Source of the DNA: Arenibacter sp. F20364
Lineage (GTDB): Bacteria > Bacteroidota > Bacteroidia > Flavobacteriales > Flavobacteriaceae
Assembly: GCF_023015905.1 (NCBI RefSeq)
Contig: NZ_JALKBD010000025.1
Location: forward strand, 1 to 64,000
Length of the DNA: 64,000 nucleotides
Direction of reading: 5' to 3'
The notes beneath the pieces were generated by a model. That model was not told where the DNA came from, ran no database searches, and saw only the letters and a list, made by a program, of their open reading frames with translations. A program made the translations under genes and the position numbers. Shown here in pieces: positions 44,133-55,319 of this stretch; the stretch's first letter is position 1; each line of letters starts with the position of its first letter.

Positions 44133-45467
44133 TTATATTAACAAACTAATTATGGTTAAAACGATCATCGCAGAAAACCCCAAAATGGCAGTTCCCAAAC
44201 TATGTGTCCTATATCCCTGATTTACCTTCATATCACTTAATTGGGTTACTACCCAAAAAAAGCTATCATTGGCATGGGAAACCACGGAAGCACCAGCACC
44301 AATTGCAATTACTGCCAAAGCCTTTGAAGTTTCAGTATCAAAACCCATGGCGGGCATCAAAGGGGCAATAATGGAGGCTGTTGTAATAATGGCCACTGTA
44401 GAGGAGCCTTGAGCAGTCTTAATGCCGGCCGCAATAAGGAAGGGCAGCCATATTCCCAAGTTTCCAGTGGCAACATTCGATTCCAATAAAGAACTTATGT
44501 CCGATGTCTGTAAAACTTTTCCAAAAGCACCACCGGCCCCGGTTATTAATATAATAATAGCTGCTGAAGTCAGCGCCTCCCCTATCCAACCAGAGGTGCC
44601 CAACATTTCCTTATCCAATTTCTTGGGCAAGGTAAAAGACAATACCATCCCGATCAACAAGGCCACCACAGGGTTACCAACGAACCCAATTACGAACTTA
44701 AAATTTCCGTCCCCAAATGGTAGTGTCGGGTACTCGGCGAACGACCTCAAAACAATAAGGATGATAGGAACCACTATTGGAATAAAAGATTTAAAAACGG
44801 AGGGAGCATTTTCCAACTGTGCATTAATCTGCTCCTCAGTGACTTTGGGTGCTGGATCGATAAAAATTTTGGAACCTATTTTTTTGGCAAACATTATACA
44901 GACCAACAGGGCCGGAATACTGGTCATTAGTCCGAAGAGGATAACCTGACCCAAATCGGCACCTAAGATTCCCGCAGCAGCAATGGGTCCGGGAGTTGGG
45001 GGTACCATGGTGTGGGAAGCCATTAAACCTAGTGACAATGCCACTGCAGTTCCTGCCAAGGACAATTTTGCCTTTTTTGTAAGTGCCCTATTCAATGGGG
45101 AGACGATAATAAAACCGCTATCGGCAAATACCGGTATGGATACAAAATAACCAATAAAACCCATCGCCATATGAACGCGCTTGGGACCAATAATCTTTAG
45201 GACAAGGTTGGCCAAGGTATAGGCCCCGCCCGATTTTTCCAGAAAAGTCCCTATAATTAATCCTGCTATAATGATAATGCCAATGCCCCCAATGGTGCTT
45301 CCAAAGCCATCATTAATGGTTTTAATAAGCTCATCCAATGGGAGTCCCGAAAAAATACCGAATAACAAACTGGCGGCAAGCAACGCCAAAAATGGGTGAA
45401 GCTTAAAACGGGTCGAGGCCACAATTATAAATACAATGCATAGCAGAAGTAGTAGTATGGTATACAT
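44133..45467 (-). CDS. GntP family gluconate/sugar-acid permease
   Basis: 444 residues and about 12 hydrophobic segments, with the family phrases FGSTIGGIGIIIIAGLIIGTFLEKSGGA, SHTMVPPTPGPIAAAGILGADLG and GAGASVVSHANDSFFWVVTQLSDM. GntP permeases carry gluconate, glucuronate-type or hydroxy acids with protons. It leads a unit with the KdaD-like enzyme and the small protein, and so probably imports their substrate. The window also has a gluconokinase at 22401. Confidence 0.93.
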   Translation of the reverse strand: MYTILLLLLCIVFIIVASTRFKLHPFLALLAASLLFGIFSGLPLDELIKTINDGFGSTIGGIGIIIIAGLIIGTFLEKSGGAYTLANLVLKIIGPKRVHMAMGFIGYFVSIPVFADSGFIIVSPLNRALTKKAKLSLAGTAVALSLGLMASHTMVPPTPGPIAAAGILGADLGQVILFGLMTSIPALLVCIMFAKKIGSKIFIDPAPKVTEEQINAQLENAPSVFKSFIPIVVPIILIVLRSFAEYPTLPFGDGNFKFVIGFVGNPVVALLIGMVLSFTLPKKLDKEMLGTSGWIGEALTSAAIIILITGAGGAFGKVLQTSDISSLLESNVATGNLGIWLPFLIAAGIKTAQGSSTVAIITTASIIAPLMPAMGFDTETSKALAVIAIGAGASVVSHANDSFFWVVTQLSDMKVNQGYRTHSLGTAILGFSAMIVLTIISLLI

Positions 45468-45560
45468 AATTACAATTTAGAACAAATATCCTTTACCCTC
45501 ATAAACCTTTATTTTTTTGCTTCCAACTCTATTCATTTCCTATTCCCGTGGACTTGACAA

Positions 45561-47555
<1,995 letters not shown>

Positions 47556-48137
47556 TTATAGTTGATCCTTTTTAATCCATATTGGCAATGGCAAGGGTTG
47601 GTAATTTTTCATTTTATCCAAAAGTCCGTCAATAGAATTATCTACCAACAATATATCGTAATATTCCTGCTTTAAAAATCCTTTATTCACCATGGTACGC
47701 AACATGGCGAGCAATTCATCATAAAACCCATTGATATTTAAAAGACCAATTGGTTTTTGATGCAGCCCAAGTTGGGCCCAGGTAGTCATCTCGAACAACT
47801 CTTCTAAAGTACCATACCCTCCTGGAAGTGTAATGATTCCGTCGGAGAGTTCATGCATCTTCAATTTCCGTTGATGCATATTTTCGGTAATAATAAGTTT
47901 GGAAAGTCCAGTATGAAATACTTCCTTTAATTTTAAAAAATCGGGGATAACTCCTATAACCTCGCCTTTATGGTCCAGGGCTCCCTGGGCCAATCTACCC
48001 ATAACACCTATTTTCGCGGCACCATAGACCAAGGTTATATCCTCTTTTGCAAAAATGCCCCCTAACTCATAGGCGCAATTCGCTATTTCAGGGTCATTGC
48101 CCACACTGCTTCCACAAAATACAACTATGCTTTCCAT
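47556..48137 (-). CDS. LOG family protein (TIGR00730)
   Basis: 193 residues with the Rossmann-like fold of lysine-decarboxylase-like LOG proteins. The signature GIITLPGGYGTLEELFEMTTWAQLGLH is complete (PGGxGTxxE). The family cleaves cytokinin ribotides or related nucleotide 5'-monophosphates to release bases; LOG in bacteria is often a general nucleotide monophosphate phosphoribohydrolase. It abuts ligA with no gap, so the two are likely cotranscribed. Confidence 0.93.
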   Translation of the reverse strand: MESIVVFCGSSVGNDPEIANCAYELGGIFAKEDITLVYGAAKIGVMGRLAQGALDHKGEVIGVIPDFLKLKEVFHTGLSKLIITENMHQRKLKMHELSDGIITLPGGYGTLEELFEMTTWAQLGLHQKPIGLLNINGFYDELLAMLRTMVNKGFLKQEYYDILLVDNSIDGLLDKMKNYQPLPLPIWIKKDQL

Positions 48138-48237
48138 TTTATCGAACTTTCCACTTAGGAAAATATTGGTGATCTATGTCTTTTTTTTATTCTCTGGGCC
48201 TTAAGGGACCATGGCCAAGTCTACTATTTCAACTTAT

Positions 48238-49107
48238 TCAGTTGGAATCAAGCTGCCCTTTTAACATTCTATCATTTCCAAACATATCTTTTCTGAGTTC
48301 AATTTCCAAAAAATTCTCCTCTTCCAATAGTTGTTTCGTTTCCTTTCCAAGATATTGATTAATCTCAAAAAACAAGACTCCATTTTTCTCTAGATGACCC
48401 AAGGCGAAATGTGTAATTTTTTTATAGAACACCAAAGGATCTTGATCGGAAACAAAAAGAGCCAATCCCGGTTCGTGTCCCACTACATTATTTTTCATTT
48501 CCAATTTTTCCAATTCCCTGACATAGGGAGGGTTGGATACTATAATATCAAATTTACCTTTGAAACTTTCCATAAGTAAAATATCAGCTTCTATAAAGCT
48601 TATATCCACTTCATTTTCCTCAGCGTTCCGCTCTGCTATCTGAATTGCTTTTTTTGAAACGTCCAAGGCATATACTTTTGTATACGGAAGGTTTTTGGCC
48701 AAGGAAACGGCAATACATCCACTTCCTGTACCAATATCCAATATTTTCACTTCATCAGAAGAATCCCGTTTTTGAACCTCATCCAATATCCAATAAACCA
48801 ATTCCTCGGTTTCTGGCCGTGGTATCAGAACATTTTCATCTACATAAAACTCCAGTTCACAAAAATGGGCCTTCCCTAAAATATGCTGAATAGGTTGTTC
48901 TTGTTTTAATTGGCTCAAAGCATAAAACAAGGGATCCTCATCATCTTTGGACACTACAAGATTAGGCTGCATGGCCAAAACAAATCTCTCTAAACCCAAA
49001 TAATGATCTATTACCAAATAAAAAAAACTATCCACCTCTTCTTTTGGGAAAAGGGGATCCAGCTCTAAATGGTAAATATTTTTAATTTCTTTTAATAACA
49101 TTCTCAA
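48238..49107 (-). CDS. prmC: Peptide chain release factor glutamine methyltransferase
   Basis: PrmC methylates the GGQ glutamine of release factors RF1/RF2. 289 residues; N-terminal helical part with EQPIQHILGKAHFCELEFYVDENVLIPRPETEELV, the SAM site LDIGTGSGCIAVSLAKNLP and the catalytic VSNPPYV motif. The start MRMLLKEIKNI is used. It is upstream of the LOG gene with a 100-bp gap. Confidence 0.95.
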   Translation of the reverse strand: MRMLLKEIKNIYHLELDPLFPKEEVDSFFYLVIDHYLGLERFVLAMQPNLVVSKDDEDPLFYALSQLKQEQPIQHILGKAHFCELEFYVDENVLIPRPETEELVYWILDEVQKRDSSDEVKILDIGTGSGCIAVSLAKNLPYTKVYALDVSKKAIQIAERNAEENEVDISFIEADILLMESFKGKFDIIVSNPPYVRELEKLEMKNNVVGHEPGLALFVSDQDPLVFYKKITHFALGHLEKNGVLFFEINQYLGKETKQLLEEENFLEIELRKDMFGNDRMLKGQLDSN

Positions 49108-49169
49108 TTTTTGGCAAACATCGTAATCATCATGTACCTAAATAGGATTTTAAATGACTGTAATTGGGT

Positions 49170-49655
49170 CTATAAACTTTTAAGCATCCAAACCGGACAT
49201 GAATAATGACCGGTATTACCCATTGGCTCACTGATATAGTGAAACCCGGACTTTAGATACAATTTCTGGGCGTCTTCCATATAGGGCATGGTTTCCAAAT
49301 AACAGTGTTCATAGCCATATTCGCTAGCTCTATCCAAGCATCTATTGATCATTTTAATTCCCAATCCCCTTCCCCTGGCCTCTTCCAGAAAATACATCTT
49401 CTGCAATTCACAGATGTTGCCATCGCAATTCTCCAACTGGGCAATTCCGGCACATCCAATAATCCTACCGTTTTCCTCGGCCACAAAATAGTCGGCCTTT
49501 GGTACATCATAATTTTCAAACATTTGATCCAAGGCTTTATCGGCATAGGCGGTACCCACTTTAGGAACACCAAGGTCCTCCAAAACTTTTCTTATTAGCC
49601 CGGCAACATTCTCATTGTCTTTAGGTTGAATTTCCCTTATAATAGTGACTGACAT
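49170..49655 (-). CDS. GNAT family N-acetyltransferase
   Basis: 161 residues. Acetyl-CoA binding motif is LQKMYFLEEARGRGLGIKMINRCLDRASEYG, followed by YLETMPYMEDAQKLYLKSGF. The N-terminal part includes IIGCAGIAQLENCDGNICE. Divergent from ribD with only a few tens of bases between; a promoter must lie within both. Substrate unknown. Confidence 0.9.
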   Translation of the reverse strand: MSVTIIREIQPKDNENVAGLIRKVLEDLGVPKVGTAYADKALDQMFENYDVPKADYFVAEENGRIIGCAGIAQLENCDGNICELQKMYFLEEARGRGLGIKMINRCLDRASEYGYEHCYLETMPYMEDAQKLYLKSGFHYISEPMGNTGHYSCPVWMLKSL

Positions 49656-49697
49656 GTGATTACCAATAATCTACTTATATTGTTCTATTTTTACGAA

Positions 49698-50747
49698 GTG
49701 AAGATACACGAAAAATATATTTCAAGATGTATACAGCTCGCCAAAAATGGACTGGGAACCACCTTCCCCAACCCCATGGTGGGCAGTGTTATTGTGCATG
49801 AAGGTAAAATTATAGGAGAGGGCTACACCAGTGCCTATGGTGGCTCCCATGCCGAGGTAAATGCCATAAATTCCGTAAAGGACATGGCGCTTTTAAAAAA
49901 AGCTACCCTATATGTTACCTTGGAACCATGTTCCCATTATGGAAAAACGCCTCCATGTGCAGACCTGATCGTTAAGCATCAAATTCCGAATATTGTTATA
50001 GGCCTTTTGGATCCACATGAAAAAGTGGCCGGTAAGGGCATTGAAAAATTAAAAGCTGTAGGTTGCAATGTCACTGTGGGTGTCCTGAAAAAAGAATGCA
50101 CGGAACACCATAAACGGTTTTTGACCTCCCATACCAAAAAAAGACCCTATATTATTTTGAAATGGGCAGAAACGGCCGATGGCTTCATAGCTCCCAAACA
50201 AGACAAGAGAAGTAACAATCCAGAACCTTACTGGATCAGCAATCCTTACTCCCAACAATTGGTACACCAATGGCGCAGTCAGGAACAGGCCATTTTGGTA
50301 GGCACCAACACAGTATTGGTCGATAATCCCAAGTTAAACGTTCGTCATTGGAAGGGAAGGAATCCTATTAGAATTGTTTTGGACAGGGAGTTGAAAATAG
50401 GCAATAAACATCATGTTTTGGATGGAAGCGTAAAAACCATCATTATAACCGCCCAACGTCCTAAAAATCCACAGCAGGAAATTTTATATGAGGTTGTCGA
50501 TTTTGAAAATAATTTGGCAACCCAAATTTGTACCATCCTACATAAGCATGAAATAATTAGTGTTATCATTGAAGGAGGCGCAAAAACACTACAAAGTTTT
50601 ATAGACTCCGAATTATGGGACGAGGCTAGAATCTTTAAGGGAAAGAGTCGATTTGGGGAGGGCTTGGAATCTCCTAGGATACAAGGTATTCTTCAAAGTG
50701 AAACGCAAATAGAATCAGACACACTAACACTCTTAAGACATGATTAA
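49698..50747 (+). CDS. ribD: Bifunctional riboflavin biosynthesis deaminase/reductase RibD
   Basis: RibD deaminates the pyrimidine intermediate and reduces its ribose in riboflavin synthesis. The start is a GTG at 49698, giving the N-terminus M(V)KIHEKYISRCIQLAKNG that begins all relatives; an earlier GTG at 49656 would abut the divergent gene. 349 residues: deaminase domain with zinc motif GSHAEVNAI and PCSHYGKTPPCADLIV, then reductase domain (RPYIILKWAETADGFIAP onward, ending SVIIEGGAKTLQSFID). The HAD gene overlaps its end by 8 bp. Confidence 0.92.
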   Translation: MKIHEKYISRCIQLAKNGLGTTFPNPMVGSVIVHEGKIIGEGYTSAYGGSHAEVNAINSVKDMALLKKATLYVTLEPCSHYGKTPPCADLIVKHQIPNIVIGLLDPHEKVAGKGIEKLKAVGCNVTVGVLKKECTEHHKRFLTSHTKKRPYIILKWAETADGFIAPKQDKRSNNPEPYWISNPYSQQLVHQWRSQEQAILVGTNTVLVDNPKLNVRHWKGRNPIRIVLDRELKIGNKHHVLDGSVKTIIITAQRPKNPQQEILYEVVDFENNLATQICTILHKHEIISVIIEGGAKTLQSFIDSELWDEARIFKGKSRFGEGLESPRIQGILQSETQIESDTLTLLRHD

Positions 50748-51342
50748 AAACATCATATTCGATTTTGGGGACATCTTCATCAACTTGGACAAACAGGTAG
50801 TTTTTAGAGCACTTCAAGATAATGGCATTCAAGAATTTTTACCTAAATACCATATTATCAATGAGGAATTTGAAGTTGGTAAAATCAGCCCTCAGGAATT
50901 TGTGGAAAGACTACAACCTGATTTTCCACACCTAAAGCCACAGTCAATCATCGATATTTGGAATTCTATGTTATTGGATTTTCCAGAATATCGCCTCAAC
51001 TTTTTGGAAAACTTGGCTGGGGAGAATAGATTTAGGCTTTTCCTTTTAAGCAACACCAATGCCTTACATATACCCCACGTAACCAAGGTAATGGGGACAG
51101 AAAATTATGGGAGGTTCAAAAACGCTTTTGAGCAGTTTTATTTGTCACACGAAATTCATTTAAGGAAACCCACCCATGAAGTATTTCAGTTTGTTCTGGA
51201 ACAAAATAATTTAAATCCAGAGCATACACTTTTTATTGATGACACCAAGGAAAATACGGATGCCGCCAATAAACTGGGGATAAAAACTTGGAACCTTTTG
51301 GTAGGCAAGGAAGATGTGGTTCATTTAAAGGATAGGTTATAG
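50740..51342 (+). CDS. HAD superfamily phosphatase
   Basis: 200 residues. Motif I is IIFDFGDIFINLD with nucleophilic Asp and the usual DxG pattern; motif II is LFLLSNTNALH and motif III/IV LFIDDTKENTDAANKLGI. The protein is of the HAD IA type. It overlaps ribD by 8 bp, so it may dephosphorylate the riboflavin intermediate that follows RibD (a phosphatase is needed in that pathway). That link is inference by context; many HAD enzymes are promiscuous. Confidence 0.88.
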   Translation: MIKNIIFDFGDIFINLDKQVVFRALQDNGIQEFLPKYHIINEEFEVGKISPQEFVERLQPDFPHLKPQSIIDIWNSMLLDFPEYRLNFLENLAGENRFRLFLLSNTNALHIPHVTKVMGTENYGRFKNAFEQFYLSHEIHLRKPTHEVFQFVLEQNNLNPEHTLFIDDTKENTDAANKLGIKTWNLLVGKEDVVHLKDRL

Positions 51343-51343
51343 C

Positions 51344-52207
51344 ATGTTGGATCTTGGATTGAGTATACTGTTTTCCAGCTTAATTTTTGTAGTTTTTAAA
51401 TTGTTTGACACTTATAAGATTCAAACCCTTTACGCCATTATAGTCAACTATTTAGTAGCCTGTTCGGTAGGAATAATTCTTTACGAAAAAAAAATTGCGC
51501 TGTTGGAAATTCCCGGGAAACCATGGTTCCTAGGAACTTTGGTTTTGGGCATATTGTTTATACTCGTATTTAACCTTATGGCGGCCACCTCACAAAAAAG
51601 TGGTGTGTCCGTAGCTTCAGTGGCTACAAAAATGTCTTTGGTTATACCCGTCATATTTGGTCTACTGGTATATAATGAAAAACTAGGAGCCATAAAATCC
51701 GTCGGTATTCTGTTGGCTTTGGCTGCTGTTTACTTTGCTTCGGTAAAGGAAAAGGATATCCCGCTAAAGAGGAATATTATTATTCTGCCTGCCCTAGTTT
51801 TTATTGGTTCCGGGATAATAGATACCAGCATTAAGTATTTGGAGGAAACCCTTGTCCCTAAAGAAGAGTTCCCCTTATTCTCGGCAGTGGTATTCGGTTC
51901 CGCCGCCTTTACGGGCATTATTTTTATTACAATCAAATCCTTAAAAAAACAGTTGACGCCCAATATAACAACTGTAATGGGGGGAATTACCCTAGGGATC
52001 CTAAATTATTTTTCTATATTTTACCTTTTACGCGCCCTTCAACATGAGGGCCTTAACAGTGCATCTGTTTTTACCATAAATAATGTTGCTATCGTAATGT
52101 TTTCTACGCTTCTGGGAGTTGTTCTGTTCAAGGAACGTATCAGCATCAAGAACTGGATGGGGATTACACTTGCCATCATTAGCATCTTTCTAGTAGCTTT
52201 TTTTTAA
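51344..52207 (+). CDS. EamA/DMT family transporter
   Basis: 287 residues with about ten membrane helices in two repeats (SVASVATKMSLVIPVIFGLLVYNEKLG and VFTINNVAIVMFSTLLGVVLFKERISIKNW are the EamA phrases). Starts 2 bp after the HAD gene. Probable exporter of metabolites; substrate unknown. Member of the ribD-HAD-EamA-yigZ run. Confidence 0.9.
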   Translation: MLDLGLSILFSSLIFVVFKLFDTYKIQTLYAIIVNYLVACSVGIILYEKKIALLEIPGKPWFLGTLVLGILFILVFNLMAATSQKSGVSVASVATKMSLVIPVIFGLLVYNEKLGAIKSVGILLALAAVYFASVKEKDIPLKRNIIILPALVFIGSGIIDTSIKYLEETLVPKEEFPLFSAVVFGSAAFTGIIFITIKSLKKQLTPNITTVMGGITLGILNYFSIFYLLRALQHEGLNSASVFTINNVAIVMFSTLLGVVLFKERISIKNWMGITLAIISIFLVAFF

Positions 52208-52216
52208 TAAATCCAT

Positions 52217-52828
52217 ATGGAATCGGACGTCTACAAAACCTTAAACAAACCTTCGGAGGAAATTTTGTTCAAAGAACGGAAAAGCAAGTTCTTTGGATAC
52301 GCCTTCCCCATACAGCATGAGGAGGAAGTAAAGCCCATTATTGAGGAACTAAGAAAACAACACCATACCGCCAACCACGTTTGTTATGCCTGGCAGTTGG
52401 GGTTTGGGGATATGAACTACCGGGCCAATGACGATGGTGAGCCCAATAATTCTGCCGGAATGCCAATTTACGGCCAAATACAGTCCTTTGGAGTAACCAA
52501 TGTACTGGTGGCAGTGGCCCGTATCTTTGGCGGCACTAAACTAGGGGTGGGTGGATTGATATCTGCCTATAGAACAGCTGCCCAGATGGCTCTGGAATCC
52601 GCGGATATAATAGAAAAAACTTTGCAGCAACATTATCTGCTATTTTTTGATTATTCAGAAATGGATAAGGTTATGCGAACCATTAAGCAACACGAAATGG
52701 AAATCATCTCCCAAAAAATGGAAATGGACTGCGCCATTGAAATTGCCGTTAGGAAAAACAATGCCCTTAATACCGAAAATATTTTTGCAGCAATGTACCC
52801 CGTGAAAATAAAAAAACTAGACGTCTAG
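52217..52828 (+). CDS. YigZ/IMPACT family protein
   Basis: 203 residues. The IMPACT motif is complete: KSKFFGYAFPIQHEEEVKPII, HTANHVCYAWQLGFGD, DGEPNNSAGMPIYGQIQ and GGTKLGVGGLISAYRTAA. The C-terminal part is a divergent EF-G-like domain. Function is not settled; in bacteria it has been tied to translation or stress. Its 3' end overlaps by 12 bp with the convergent thioesterase gene. Confidence 0.93.
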   Translation: MESDVYKTLNKPSEEILFKERKSKFFGYAFPIQHEEEVKPIIEELRKQHHTANHVCYAWQLGFGDMNYRANDDGEPNNSAGMPIYGQIQSFGVTNVLVAVARIFGGTKLGVGGLISAYRTAAQMALESADIIEKTLQQHYLLFFDYSEMDKVMRTIKQHEMEIISQKMEMDCAIEIAVRKNNALNTENIFAAMYPVKIKKLDV

Positions 52829-53215
52829 GTTATCAAGAATATAATCTGGACACTTAATAGGCTTATTGGTTTTCATATCGATAAACGCCAGGACGGTATT
52901 GGCTTCTATCAACAATTCATTGGCCTCATTCCGAATCTCATAGTCAAATTCTATTCTTACCATTGGCCGTTTCTTAATACAAGTCCTTACCGTTAAAAGA
53001 TCATCGTATACGGCCGATTTCCGATATAATATATTTAAAGAAATTACCGGCAACATTATTCCGTTTTCCTCCATTTTTTTGTAGGAAATACCCATAGACC
53101 TTAGCCACTCCACGCGTCCCATCTCCAGATATTGCGGGTAATTTCCGTGATAAACCACACCCATTTGATCCGTTTCACCATACCTAACCCTAAAAGAAAA
53201 TTCATTAAAATCCAT
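52817..53215 (-). CDS. Acyl-CoA thioesterase (hotdog fold)
   Basis: 132 residues, start at MDFNEFSFRVRYGETDQMG, the normal beginning of 4-hydroxybenzoyl-CoA thioesterase-type proteins; the open frame extends 28 codons further with AT-rich sequence. The hotdog phrase VVYHGNYPQYLEMGRVEWLRSMG is typical and includes the catalytic Asp region (ETDQMG) and YLE. It removes CoA from short or aromatic acyl-CoAs; substrate unknown. Divergent from dnaA, in an order conserved in Flavobacteriaceae. Confidence 0.92.
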   Translation of the reverse strand: MDFNEFSFRVRYGETDQMGVVYHGNYPQYLEMGRVEWLRSMGISYKKMEENGIMLPVISLNILYRKSAVYDDLLTVRTCIKKRPMVRIEFDYEIRNEANELLIEANTVLAFIDMKTNKPIKCPDYILDNLDV

Positions 53216-53413
53216 GTTATTCCGTGTAAAACCTTTATATTTAAAAGTGATAAAATTTTGTGGTACAACATGAGAAAAAAAAAGAGAAAATTCAACCACT
53301 TTGGATTTTTTTTTTAGAATATTTGTTCACATATTTGCCCACTTGATAGTCCCAATGAACCTGGCCGAATATCATCCTTAATTTACACTAACCAAAAAAA
53401 GAAAATTTTAAAA

Positions 53414-54838
53414 ATGAGTGTTACTGCAACGTCCGTATGGAACCATTGTTTGGACTTTATAAAAGACAATATCCAACCGCAGGCATTCAAAACTTGGTTC
53501 GAACCTATCAAACCAATTAAGCTCGCCGATAATGCCTTGAGCATTCAAGTTCCCAGTAAATTTTTTTATGAATGGCTGGAAGAGCACTATGTTAAATTAT
53601 TAAAAGTAGCCCTTACCAAAGAATTGGGTGAAACAGCTAAATTGGTGTATATCATAAAAATGGAAAACACCTATGGCAATCGGGAACCTTTTACAGAAAA
53701 AATACCGAGCTCCAATAGATCCCATGTGGAACCACAGGAATTGGACGTGGCCATTAAATCCAAAAATCCGGAATTAAAGAATCCATTTGTAATTCCTGGT
53801 ATTAGAAACATAAAAATTGAATCCCAATTAAATCCAAGTTACAATTTCGACAATTTCTTGGAAGGTGATTCCAACAGACTGGCAAGATCGGCTGGTATGG
53901 CGGTTGCCAACAAGCCTGGCGGGACTTCCTTTAATCCTTTATTGGTTTTTGGAGGTGTAGGTTTAGGGAAAACACATTTGGCCCATGCTATAGGTGTGGA
54001 AATCAAGGATAAATACCCAGAAAGAACAGTACTATATATCTCTGCGGAAAAATTTACCCAACAATATATTGAATCTGTAAAGAAAAACACCAGAAACGAT
54101 TTTATTCATTTCTACCAGCTGATAGATGTGCTCATCATTGATGACGTACAATTTTTATCAGGAAAATCCGGAACACAGGATGTTTTCTTCCATATTTTCA
54201 ATCATTTGCACCAAAATGGCAAGCAGGTCATTTTAACATCGGACAAAGCCCCGGTAGACATGCAGGACATTGAACAACGTTTGTTGTCCCGTTTCAAATG
54301 GGGATTATCTGCGGAGCTTCAAACACCCGATTACGAAACAAGGATATCGATCTTAAAAAACAAATTATATCGGGATGGTGTGGAAATGCCCGAAGATATA
54401 ATAGATTATGTAGCCAAACACATAAAAACCAATATTAGGGAATTGGAAGGAGCCATAATTTCCTTGATAGCCCAATCTTCCTTTAACAAAAAAGAAGTCA
54501 CTTTAGAATTGGCTCAATTGGTAGTGGAGAAATTCGTAAAAAATACCAAAAGGGAAGTGTCCATTGATTATATCCAAAAAGTAGTTTCTGACTATTTTGA
54601 AATGGATGTGGCCACCCTTCAATCCAAAACAAGAAAAAGGCATATAGTACAAGCAAGACAATTGGCAATGTTCTTTGCCAAAAAATTCACCAAAGCCTCC
54701 TTGGCAAGTATTGGGTCACAAATCGGAAAAAGAGACCACGCTACAGTGCTACACGCCTGTAAGACCGTAGACAACCTTGCCGAGACCGACAAGCAGTTCC
54801 GAAAATACATAGACGACTTAACTAAGAAGTTTTCCTAA
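53414..54838 (+). CDS. dnaA: Chromosomal replication initiator DnaA
   Basis: DnaA opens the origin of replication. 474 residues: domain I (SVTATSVWNHCLDFIKDNIQPQAFKTWFEPI), a short linker domain II, AAA+ domain III with Walker A GGVGLGKTHLAHAIG and Walker B LIIDDVQFLSG, and DNA-binding domain IV ending with the signature GKRDHATVLHACKTVDNL. The start MSVTATSV is the phylum norm. Upstream 114 bp shows no DnaA-box cluster, so oriC is not obviously here. It is followed 13 bp later by the phosphatase gene. Confidence 0.97.
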   Translation: MSVTATSVWNHCLDFIKDNIQPQAFKTWFEPIKPIKLADNALSIQVPSKFFYEWLEEHYVKLLKVALTKELGETAKLVYIIKMENTYGNREPFTEKIPSSNRSHVEPQELDVAIKSKNPELKNPFVIPGIRNIKIESQLNPSYNFDNFLEGDSNRLARSAGMAVANKPGGTSFNPLLVFGGVGLGKTHLAHAIGVEIKDKYPERTVLYISAEKFTQQYIESVKKNTRNDFIHFYQLIDVLIIDDVQFLSGKSGTQDVFFHIFNHLHQNGKQVILTSDKAPVDMQDIEQRLLSRFKWGLSAELQTPDYETRISILKNKLYRDGVEMPEDIIDYVAKHIKTNIRELEGAIISLIAQSSFNKKEVTLELAQLVVEKFVKNTKREVSIDYIQKVVSDYFEMDVATLQSKTRKRHIVQARQLAMFFAKKFTKASLASIGSQIGKRDHATVLHACKTVDNLAETDKQFRKYIDDLTKKFS

Positions 54839-54851
54839 TACCACTATTACC

Positions 54852-55310
54852 ATGAGAACCAAAATCCTTATGGTCTGTTTGGGAAATATTTGTAGATCAC
54901 CCCTAGCCGAAGGTATTCTAAAGAGTAAATTGGACCAGGAAATGATCCATGTGGACTCCGCGGGTACCGCCAGTTATCATATTGGCAAAAAACCGGACAG
55001 TCGCTCTATATCCATTGCGAAAAAATATGGTATCGACATTAGCCAGCAGCGTTGCCGACAGTTCACGGCCAGGGATTTTGACGAATTCGACCTAATTTAT
55101 GCTATGGACAGAAGTAATTACGAAAACATAATTGCCTTGGCCGAAAATAAAAGCGAGATAGCAAAAGTCAATTTATTACTTTATAGAGCAGATTTGGCCA
55201 ACCAAGAAGTTCCAGACCCATATTATGGTGGAGAAGATGGATTTGAAGAAATTTTTCATTTAATTGATTCGGCATGCAACCTTATTGTGCAGGATATAAT
55301 TCATAAATAA
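54852..55310 (+). CDS. Low-molecular-weight protein-tyrosine phosphatase
   Basis: 152 residues. The active-site loop MVCLGNICRSPLAEGIL (CX5R) is at the N-terminus, and the general acid lies in VPDPYYGGEDGFEEIF. It follows dnaA by 13 bp and precedes the methylase by 9 bp, an arrangement conserved in flavobacteria. Its substrates could be tyrosine-phosphorylated proteins or small phosphoesters. Confidence 0.94.
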   Translation: MRTKILMVCLGNICRSPLAEGILKSKLDQEMIHVDSAGTASYHIGKKPDSRSISIAKKYGIDISQQRCRQFTARDFDEFDLIYAMDRSNYENIIALAENKSEIAKVNLLLYRADLANQEVPDPYYGGEDGFEEIFHLIDSACNLIVQDIIHK

Positions 55311-55319
55311 TCTAACCCT

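Noticed and set aside
53300-53413. oriC next to dnaA
   Set aside because: Only one weak DnaA-box-like sequence and no AT-rich unwinding element with iterons.
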